Source: Nitrospinae bacterium RIFCSPLOWO2_12_39_16 (lineage in GTDB: Bacteria; Nitrospinota; Nitrospinia; UBA9942). From it: 38,659 bases of DNA. The position numbers were made by a program, and so were the translations under genes. The first letter of the stretch is position 1. Every line of letters starts with the position of its first letter. Of this stretch, positions 33,584 to 38,659 are shown piece after piece. The notes beneath the pieces were generated by a model. It searched no databases, was not told the origin of the DNA, and worked only from the letters and a program-made list of their open reading frames with translations. The stretch covers positions 1-38,659 of the forward strand of contig MHDO01000096.1 in the NCBI GenBank assembly GCA_001805005.1. The letters are read 5' to 3'.

Positions 33584-33692
33584 TTAGAACACGAATCTCA
33601 CGAATAGACAAATTCCACGAATTAATCAGTATCCTTTTAGATTCTATCCCTTATTTGTGGCATTCGTTAATTCGTGTAATTTGTGTTCTTCT
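33584..33692. repeat. CACGAAT repeat hairpin between pheS and pheT
   Basis: AACACGAATCTCACGAATAG and TTCCACGAATTAAT on one side; GGCATTCGTTAATTCGTG then TAATTTGTGTTC on the other. Arms of about 42 nt are complementary. Same word as the elements before ftsW and murB, 13-17 kb away. Confidence 0.8.
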
Positions 33693-33696
33693 TTTC

Positions 33697-34710
33697 TTAA
33701 AATTGTTTCAAAAATCTAAGGTCGTTTTCATAGAATAGCCTTATATCATCCACACCATATTTAAGCATAACGATTCTCTCTATGCCTATTCCGAATGCAA
33801 AACCAGTCCACTCTTCGGGATTATATTTTACATACGAGAATACTGCAGGGTCAATCATCCCTGAGCCAAGAATCTCAAGCCACCCTGTCCCTTTACACAC
33901 CCTGCATCCAGAACCTTTACATATAACACACCTGATATCAACTTCGGCACTCGGCTCTGTAAATGGGAAGAAACTCGGTCTGAATCTTAAATCAACATCC
34001 TTACCAAAAAACTGATGGACAAACAATTCCAGTATCCCTTTGAGGTCGCCAAATGTAATATCCCTGTCAACCATAAATCCCTCTATCTGATGAAACATTG
34101 GAGAGTGGGTTATATCAGCGTCACAACGATAAACCTTTCCCGGTGCAATTATTTTTAGAGGAGGAGAGGTCTTTTCCATTGTGCGGATCTGAACAGGTGA
34201 GGTATGAGTTCGCAATATAACATCATCAGTGATATAAAATGTATCCTGCATATCCCTTGCAGGATGGTCTTTTGGAATATTCAGCGCTTCAAAGTTATAG
34301 TAATCTAATTCAATTTCTGGCCCCTCTGCCACAGAAAAACCCATCTCCACAAAAATCTCTGTAACCTCATTTAATACCTTTGTAAGGGGATGTATATTTC
34401 CGATTACAGCCTGTTTTCCGGGAATGGTTATATCAAAAAAACCTTTCTTAAGACCCTCTACTCCTTTTCCTTTTATCTCTTTTTGTTTTTGATTTAGATT
34501 ATCTTCAATCCAGTTCTTAAGCTCATTGGCGGATTTGCCGATTTCTTTTCTTTCATCAGGTGGGAGTGCGCTTAAGTCCTTTAACAGGAGGGTCAATGCT
34601 CCTTTTCTGCCAATGTATTTGATTTTTATATCAGAGATTTCATCTTCAGTCTTGACAGAGGGAATTTCAGATTCAACCTTATTTTTAATCTCCTGAAGTC
34701 TGGATTTCAT
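33697..34710 (-). CDS. pheS: Phenylalanyl-tRNA synthetase alpha subunit
   Basis: 337 aa from ATG 34710 (MKSRLQEIKNKVESE), the normal length. The track start at 34752 adds 14 residues (MFIRLTPLTPFFKR) encoded by a repeat element and is rejected. N-terminal coiled coil binds tRNA; the class II catalytic core has FVEMGFSVAEGPEIELDYYN (motif 1 region), RTHTSPVQIRTM and YRCDADITHSPMFHQIEGFM (motif 2), and FGIGIERIVMLKYGVDDIR (motif 3). A CVICKGSGCRVCKGTGWLEI zinc-like loop typical of PheS is present. Upstream of pheT, downstream of rplT. Confidence 0.96.
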   Translation of the reverse strand: MKSRLQEIKNKVESEIPSVKTEDEISDIKIKYIGRKGALTLLLKDLSALPPDERKEIGKSANELKNWIEDNLNQKQKEIKGKGVEGLKKGFFDITIPGKQAVIGNIHPLTKVLNEVTEIFVEMGFSVAEGPEIELDYYNFEALNIPKDHPARDMQDTFYITDDVILRTHTSPVQIRTMEKTSPPLKIIAPGKVYRCDADITHSPMFHQIEGFMVDRDITFGDLKGILELFVHQFFGKDVDLRFRPSFFPFTEPSAEVDIRCVICKGSGCRVCKGTGWLEILGSGMIDPAVFSYVKYNPEEWTGFAFGIGIERIVMLKYGVDDIRLFYENDLRFLKQF

Positions 34711-34720
34711 TCTTTTAAAG

Positions 34721-34788
34721 AAAGGGGTCAAAGGGGTCAAGCGAATAAACACTTGAACCCTCTAATCCTCAAATCCTTGAATACTTTT
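34721..34788. repeat. Period-9 repeat hairpin at the pheS 5' end
   Basis: AAAGGGGTC-AAAGGGGTC-AAGCG on the plus strand, then CTTGAACCCTCTAATCC and TCAAATCCTTGAATAC. It resembles the murG-murC element (AAGGGGTC, GAACCCTCTAATCC). Confidence 0.65.
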
Positions 34789-34790
34789 AG

Positions 34791-35147
34791 TTATGCAGGT
34801 AAACTTTTAGAAATATCGGCAAGTTTCTTAAAAGAGGATGGGTCATTGACAGCCATGTCTGCAAGGATTTTCCTATCCATTTCAATATTTGCCAACTTCA
34901 AGCCGTGCATAAAACGGCTGTAAGAAAGTCCTTCCAGCCTTGCAGCGGCATTGATTCTCGCAATCCAGAGCATTCTGAAATCCCTCTTTCTTACCTTCCT
35001 GTCCCTGTAGGCAAAGACAAATGCCCTGTCAACAGTCTCCCTTGCCTTTCTGAATAATTTACCCCTTGCACCCCAGTATCCTTTTGCTGATTTTAAAATC
35101 TTCTTGTGCCTTTTACGGCTGACTATACCACTTACTGCCCTTGGCAT
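34791..35147 (-). CDS. rplT: 50S ribosomal protein L20
   Basis: 118 aa, exact family length. Very basic N-terminal tail ([20 protein letters not shown]) that threads into 23S rRNA, followed by the [20 protein letters not shown] core. L20 is an early assembly protein. A TAAGGAGGGG Shine-Dalgarno is well placed. In the classical infC-rpmI-rplT order. Confidence 0.98.
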   Translation of the reverse strand: MPRAVSGIVSRKRHKKILKSAKGYWGARGKLFRKARETVDRAFVFAYRDRKVRKRDFRMLWIARINAAARLEGLSYSRFMHGLKLANIEMDRKILADMAVNDPSSFKKLADISKSLPA

Positions 35148-35163
35148 TTTAACCCCTCCTTAA

Positions 35164-35191
35164 AAATTTGAGATTTGAGATTTGAAATTTA
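35164..35191. repeat. ATTTGAG heptad repeat between rpmI and rplT
   Basis: ATTTGAG-ATTTGAG-ATTTGAA-ATTTA, three full seven-base units plus a part, between the two ribosomal protein genes. One arm only. Confidence 0.65.
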
Positions 35192-35383
35192 TCATATATA
35201 CGGTATCAATTTTCTTACCCTTTTTGTATCTGTTTTATTAAGAACTCCTGATTTTCTTAATTTCCTTTTTCTCCCTTGGCTCTTGCGTGTAAGCAAATGC
35301 CTTCCAAAAGCCTTCTTCTTTTTTAACTTCCCCTTCCCTGTCAATTTAAATCTCTTTGCTGCAGCCTTATTAGTCTTTAACAT
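35192..35383 (-). CDS. rpmI: 50S ribosomal protein L35
   Basis: 63 aa from ATG 35383, which is five bases after GGAGG; the track start (TTG 35386) is too close to the Shine-Dalgarno. The sequence MLKTNKAAAKRFKLTGKGKL with GRHLLTRKSQGRKRKLRKSG is standard L35, highly basic. It lies between infC and rplT. Confidence 0.97.
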   Translation of the reverse strand: MLKTNKAAAKRFKLTGKGKLKKKKAFGRHLLTRKSQGRKRKLRKSGVLNKTDTKRVRKLIPYI

Positions 35384-35430
35384 CAATCCCTCCTATAATA
35401 AAGTAAGCCGTAAATAACCACTTAAGCTTT

Positions 35431-35448
35431 CTGCCTACTGCCTACTAT
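35431..35448. repeat. CTGCCTA heptad repeat over the infC stop
   Basis: CTGCCTA-CTGCCTA-CTATG; the infC TAG stop (35447-35445 on the minus strand) is inside the repeat. Confidence 0.5.
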
Positions 35449-35951
35449 GTTTTCGGCATTAATATCATTGTCATATTATACCCCTCTTTTTTTGGAGGCT
35501 GTTCCACTGTTCCCACATCCTTCGTATCCTCAATTATCCGATTCAGCATGTTTTGACCAAATTCCAAATGAACAATCTCACGCCCTTTAAAAACAATTAT
35601 TACCTTCGCCTTATCGCCATCGCCCAAGAATCTCTTTACATGCCTGACCTTGAACTGATAATCATGCTCATTTGTCTTTGGAGTCATCTTAACTTCTTTG
35701 AGCCTTATGACCTTCTGTTTTTTCTTTGCCTCATGCTCCTTTTTGCTCAGTTTGTACTTATACTTTCCATAATCCATAATCTTGCACACCGGCGGTTTTA
35801 CATTAGGAGCAACCTCCACAAGGTCTGAATTATGCTCCCTCGCCAGGGCAATTGCCTGATATATAGGCAAAACACCATACTGTTTACCATCCTCACCTAT
35901 GACTGTAACCTCTTTAATCCTTATCCTCTCATTTACTCTAAGTCCTTTAAT
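35445..35951 (-). CDS. infC: Translation initiation factor IF-3, AUU start
   Basis: 168 aa from ATT at 35951. The track begins at TTG 35870, which would remove the first 27 residues of the conserved N-domain (LRVNERIRIKEVTVIGEDGK). No ATG, GTG or TTG is in frame upstream of that, while GGAGGTGAT lies exactly seven bases before an ATT codon. AUU is the known, self-regulatory start of infC in E. coli and others: IF3 rejects non-canonical starts and so limits its own synthesis. The C-domain (VKMTPKTNEHDYQFKVRHVK) is intact. Upstream of rpmI and rplT. Confidence 0.93.
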   Translation of the reverse strand: MKGLRVNERIRIKEVTVIGEDGKQYGVLPIYQAIALAREHNSDLVEVAPNVKPPVCKIMDYGKYKYKLSKKEHEAKKKQKVIRLKEVKMTPKTNEHDYQFKVRHVKRFLGDGDKAKVIIVFKGREIVHLEFGQNMLNRIIEDTKDVGTVEQPPKKEGYNMTMILMPKT

Positions 35952-35963
35952 AACATCACCTCC
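35949..35963 (-). promoter_or_regulatory. RBS and AUU start codon of infC
   Basis: GGAGGTGAT (35963-35955) followed by GTT-ATT; the ATT at 35951-35949 is the inferred autoregulatory start. Confidence 0.8.
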
Positions 35964-35968
35964 ATCAA

Positions 35969-36022
35969 ATTAGTGATAAGTGTTAGTAATTAGTGATTAA
36001 ACTAACTATTCACTTTTTACTA
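35969..36022. repeat. TTAGTGAT repeat hairpin between thrS and infC
   Basis: TTAGTGATAAGTGTTAGTAA and TTAGTGATTAA on the left, AACTAACTATTCACTTTTTA and CTATTTATTT on the right. It overlaps the last codons and stop of thrS. The word is the same as in the tRNA-Lys/tRNA-Glu spacer. Confidence 0.6.
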
Positions 36023-37728
36023 TTTATTTCCTCTTTTAATATTTCTACGAGTTTCTCAATCCCCATTGCCCCCATATCTGTCCCATCCCTTTTTCTGACA
36101 GATATAGTCTTTGATTCCACCTCTTTATTTCCAGCTATGAGCATATAAGGTGTCTTTTCTAATTGTGCTTCTCTTATCTTAAATCCGACCTTTTCATTCC
36201 TTAAATCCGCCTCTCCCCTTATACCAGAATTTAGAAGCTGATTCAATACTTCACTGGCGTAATCATTCTGCTTATCCGTAATCGTCATCACCTTCGCCTG
36301 AACAGGGGCTAACCATAATGGAAATGCACCTGCATAATGTTCAATCAGGCAGCCAAAAAATCTCTCAAGAGAACCAAGGAGCGCCCTGTGAATCATTATC
36401 GGCTGATGGGCTGAGCCATCCTCACCAATATATTTCACATCAAATCTCTCTGGCAGATTAAAGTCAACCTGAATGGTTGAACACTGCCATGTCCTCTCAA
36501 GGCTGTCCTTTATTTTAACATCAATCTTTGGCCCATAAAAGACCCCCGCACCGGGGTCAATCTCAAACTTAAGTCCCGCCTTATCCAATGCACCCTTTAA
36601 TGCATCTGTTGCCTTCTCCCAGTTTGAAAGGGTGCCGACATAACCTTCAGGTCTTGTGCTTAAGTATACATCAAAATCTTTAAAACCAAAAGACCTAAGC
36701 ATATATAATGTAAAATTTAATACCCTCTCTATTTCGTCACTTAACTGGTCTAAACGGCAGAATATGTGGGCATCATCCTGTGTGAAACCCCTTACCCTTA
36801 GCAATCCATGAAGGACACCCGACCTCTCATACCTGTAAACTGTCCCCAATTCTGCCCATCTTATCGGTAATTCCCTGTAACTCTTAAGTTTGCTTTTATA
36901 TATCTTAATATGAAAGGGGCAGTTCATAGGCTTTACTATGTAAGGCATCCCCTCAATATCCATAGGAGAATACATATTCTCTTTATAAAAATCCATGTGC
37001 CCGCTTGTATGCCAGAGATTAACCCTTGCTATATGCGGAGAGTAAACAATCTGATACCCGTTTTTATAATGCTCCTCACGCCAGAAGTTTTCAATCAAAT
37101 ATCTTATCAGAGCACCCTTAGGATGCCAGTTGACAAGCCCTGCCCCGACCTCATCGTCCATACTGAACAGGTCTAACTCCTTGCCAAGCTTCCTGTGGTC
37201 TCTCTTTTTTGCCTCCTCAAGTTTATTAAGATATTTTTCAAGCTCATCTTTTGTAAAAAAAGATGTCCCATAAATCCTCTGGAGCATCTTATTCTTTTCA
37301 CTTCCCCTCCAATATGAGCCTGCAAGACTGAGCAGCTTAAAGGACTTCACCTTTCCAGTAGACGGCAGATGAGGACCCCTGCAGAGGTCTATAAAATTCC
37401 CCTGTTTATATATTGATACCTTTTCATCAGGAATTTCATTAATCAGCTCAATCTTATAACTCTCATCCTTAAATATCTTCCGTGCCTCATCCTTTGATAC
37501 CTCCGTCCTCTCAAAAGATAAATTACTCTTGATTATCTCGTTCATCTTTTTTTCTATCTTCTCAAGGTCTTCTACTGTAAACGGAGTATCCCTGTCAAAG
37601 TCATAATAGAACCCATCTTTTATAGATGGCCCTATCGTAATCTTTGTCTCAGGATATAGCTCCTTCACTGCCTGAGCCATTATATGGGCTGTGCTATGCC
37701 TTAAAATCTCTAATTCGTTTTCTGCCAT
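36010..37728 (-). CDS. thrS: Threonyl-tRNA synthetase lacking the TGS domain
   Basis: 572 aa from ATG 37728 ([20 protein letters not shown]). The track start (GTG 37764) adds 12 residues from a repeat arm. The usual enzyme is near 640 aa because of an N-terminal TGS domain, absent here. The editing domain is complete: HSTAH, then [10 protein letters not shown] with the editing Cys and His. Class II core: [13 protein letters not shown] (zinc Cys), [23 protein letters not shown] (motif 2, zinc His), [17 protein letters not shown] (motif 3, zinc His). C-terminal anticodon-binding domain from [14 protein letters not shown]. First gene of the thrS-infC-rpmI-rplT-pheST block; no Shine-Dalgarno. Confidence 0.95.
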   Translation of the reverse strand: MAENELEILRHSTAHIMAQAVKELYPETKITIGPSIKDGFYYDFDRDTPFTVEDLEKIEKKMNEIIKSNLSFERTEVSKDEARKIFKDESYKIELINEIPDEKVSIYKQGNFIDLCRGPHLPSTGKVKSFKLLSLAGSYWRGSEKNKMLQRIYGTSFFTKDELEKYLNKLEEAKKRDHRKLGKELDLFSMDDEVGAGLVNWHPKGALIRYLIENFWREEHYKNGYQIVYSPHIARVNLWHTSGHMDFYKENMYSPMDIEGMPYIVKPMNCPFHIKIYKSKLKSYRELPIRWAELGTVYRYERSGVLHGLLRVRGFTQDDAHIFCRLDQLSDEIERVLNFTLYMLRSFGFKDFDVYLSTRPEGYVGTLSNWEKATDALKGALDKAGLKFEIDPGAGVFYGPKIDVKIKDSLERTWQCSTIQVDFNLPERFDVKYIGEDGSAHQPIMIHRALLGSLERFFGCLIEHYAGAFPLWLAPVQAKVMTITDKQNDYASEVLNQLLNSGIRGEADLRNEKVGFKIREAQLEKTPYMLIAGNKEVESKTISVRKRDGTDMGAMGIEKLVEILKEEINSKK

Positions 37729-37751
37729 AAAATGAACAAAACCTGATTTTA

Positions 37752-37842
37752 ACCACTGAGACACTGAGGCACAGAGGAAAAATCTTTTATTTTTTAGATA
37801 TTATTAATATCTTTCTCTGTGTCTCCGCGCCTCTGTGGTAAT
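37752..37842. repeat. CACTGAGA period-8 repeat hairpin upstream of thrS
   Basis: CACTGAGA-CACTGAGG-CACAGAGG, an AT-rich loop, then CTCTGTGTCTCCGCGCCTCT and GTGG. Complementary arms of about 25 nt. It forms the leader just before thrS. Confidence 0.75.
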
Positions 37843-37867
37843 TCTTTATAGTTGTCCTGTAAAATAA

Positions 37868-37902
37868 AAAAGGGTTCAAGGAATTGAGCCTTGAGCCCTT
37901 GC
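37868..37902 (-). terminator. Intrinsic terminator after tRNA-Val
   Basis: On the minus strand AAGGGCTCAAGG / CCTTGAACCCTT (12-bp stem with one G-T pair) followed by TTTTTTATTTT, shortly downstream of the tRNA-Val 3' end. Confidence 0.65.
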
Positions 37903-37910
37903 TTTTCAAA

Positions 37911-37985
37911 TGGTAGGCACGGGCGGTATCGAACCGCCGACCTCTTGCGTGTCAAGCAAGCGCTCTACCACTGAGCTACGCGCCT
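37911..37985 (-). tRNA. tRNA-Val (anticodon GAC)
   Basis: Minus-strand cloverleaf: acceptor AGGCGCG with CGTGCCT (one G-T), D-stem GCTC/GAGC, anticodon stem CTTGC/GCAAG with loop TTGACAC (anticodon GAC), T-arm GGCGG-TTCGATA-CCGCC, encoded CCA. Confidence 0.96.
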
Positions 37986-37994
37986 ATTTTTTAA

Positions 37995-38022
37995 ATTTTA
38001 CCTTTTATATAGCCAAAGTCAA
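37995..38022 (-). promoter_or_regulatory. Promoter of tRNA-Val
   Basis: On the minus strand TTGACT (38022-38017), 16-nt spacer, TAAAAT (38000-37995), ending nine bases before the tRNA 5' end. Confidence 0.65.
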
Positions 38023-38095
38023 GGAGAAATTATCGTTGAAAAATAAGAAAAATTGTAAGGTAGAACCATTTCTAATGACTAATGACCAATTTCCC

Positions 38096-38126
38096 TGCTG
38101 GTTCAGGCTACAAGCCTGAACCAGCA
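38096..38126. repeat. Perfect 14-bp inverted repeat
   Basis: TGCTGGTTCAGGCT-ACA-AGCCTGAACCAGCA, a perfect hairpin with a three-base loop in the gap between tRNA-Val and the last gene. No T-run follows, so a terminator is not obvious. A short heptad run (CTAATGACTAATGACC) lies just upstream at about 38072. Confidence 0.8.
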
Positions 38127-38209
38127 AGAGAATAAAAACCCCATCGGCAATTCTGAGCCAGCATAGAAACAAAAATAAATCCTCTTTTCTTGAGAAAAAA
38201 TAACCCTCC

Positions 38210-38239
38210 TTGACAACCCCTTAAACATTATGGTTTAAT
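38210..38239 (+). promoter_or_regulatory. Promoter of the terminal small gene
   Basis: TTGACA (38210-38215), 18 nt, TTTAAT (38234-38239), 31 nt before the ATG at 38270. Confidence 0.55.
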
Positions 38240-38269
38240 TAAGATAAATATTGCAGGGGGACATGACAG

Positions 38270-38638
38270 ATGGAAAAAATTATATTTTTATTGTTACTTT
38301 CAACTTGTATCTCAACAACCGCAATTAATGCAGCAGAAGTATCATTCACACAAGAGGACAGAGATAGGCTTATAAGACTTGAAACAAAGCAAGACGAAGG
38401 ATTTAAAGCTACCAATCAAAGAATAGATGATTTAAGAGATTTGGTTTACATTGTAATTGGAGGTATGCTTGGTTTAATAGGTTTTGTCTTGTGGGATAGA
38501 AGATCAGCCCTTGCTCCTGCAATCAGAAAGAATAAGGAACTTGAGGAACGAGAAGATAGACTTGAGAAGATTTTAAAAGAGTATGCCCTGAAAGAGCCAA
38601 AACTTGCAGAGGTGCTAAAATCTGTAGGATTATTATAA
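38270..38638 (+). CDS. Small secreted/membrane coiled-coil protein, unknown function
   Basis: 122 aa. N-terminal signal peptide (KIIFLLLLSTCISTTAINAA, probable cleavage after NAA), a charged segment predicted as coiled coil (FTQEDRDRLIRLETKQDEGF, ATNQRIDDLRD), one membrane helix (VYIVIGGMLGLIGFVLW), then a charged C-terminal helix (KELEEREDRLEKILKEYALK). It has its own promoter and a G-rich Shine-Dalgarno (AGGGGG). I do not recognise a named family. The layout suggests a membrane-anchored oligomer with both coiled ends; no partner gene lies in the window. Confidence 0.7.
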   Translation: MEKIIFLLLLSTCISTTAINAAEVSFTQEDRDRLIRLETKQDEGFKATNQRIDDLRDLVYIVIGGMLGLIGFVLWDRRSALAPAIRKNKELEEREDRLEKILKEYALKEPKLAEVLKSVGLL

Positions 38639-38659
38639 GTTTTCTACAGGTCTAAATAC

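Noticed and set aside
34711-34752. Longer pheS start (MFIRLTPLTPFFKR)
   Set aside because: Encoded by a period-9 repeat; MKSRLQEIK at 34710 matches ordinary PheS.
37729-37764. Could the extra thrS N-terminus be a remnant TGS domain?
   Set aside because: Twelve residues (GTG start) derived from a repeat arm; no TGS-like sequence is visible.
37752-37842. T-box or threonine attenuator upstream of thrS
   Set aside because: No T-box consensus or leader peptide with Thr codons; the structure is explained by the repeat hairpin.
37910-38119. 69-aa ORF MVGTGGIEPPTSCV
   Set aside because: It is a translation through the antisense of tRNA-Val, a common false annotation.

Overview
This window looks like a chromosome segment from an uncultured, low-to-mid GC, diderm (LPS-making) bacterium. 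Evidence is lpxB, a meso-DAP-type MurE (DNPR motif), periplasmic HtrA proteases and FtsL/FtsQ/FtsA divisome genes. Gene order and protein style suggest a Nitrospirota- or Desulfobacterota-like lineage. That placement is inference; there is no rRNA gene here to test it.

Layout. (1) 1-1448, minus strand: a truncated ankyrin-repeat lipoprotein and an overlapping HEPN/nucleotidyltransferase pair. (2) 1634-4550, minus: two tandem, overlapping HtrA/DegP proteases. (3) 4905-5751: tRNA-Lys(TTT), tRNA-Glu(TTC), an unlisted 48-aa membrane protein with a good promoter, and the right end of a dead IS3-family element. (4) 5804-25487, plus: lpxB, then a complete division and cell-wall cluster mraZ-rsmH-ftsL-ftsI-murE-murF-mraY-murD-ftsW-murG-murC-murB-ddl-ftsQ-ftsA-ftsZ. 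A promoter and three 10-bp-spaced MraZ boxes lie before mraZ. (5) 25501-26515: an XRE-type regulator with a palindromic operator, and a broken RhuM/Fic-like gene. (6) 26546-29971, plus: hpt, ftsH, folP. (7) 30020-37985, minus: tRNA-Val(GAC), then thrS-infC-rpmI-rplT-pheS-pheT and a membrane GAF/class III nucleotidyl cyclase. (8) 38270-38638, plus: a small membrane coiled-coil protein.

The genes work together as two housekeeping blocks. One makes and polymerises lipid II and builds the Z-ring. The other is the classic translation cluster, with a signalling cyclase added at its 3' end.

The most unusual content is not a gene. Close to thirty loci carry short direct repeats of period 7-10 nt, very often followed by the reverse complement so the locus folds into a long imperfect hairpin. 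The sequence word differs from locus to locus (ATCCGAA, CACGAAT, AGAAGCA, TAGTGAT, GTTCAAGG and others) but the architecture is the same. They fill most intergenic gaps inside the operons. They also sit in frame inside MurE (twice), MurD, MurG and MurB, shape several protein termini, and encode the whole signal peptide of one HtrA protease. Many genes just downstream of them lack a Shine-Dalgarno and start after a T-rich stretch. I treat this dispersed hairpin family as the best candidate for an undescribed system; its mechanism is unknown.
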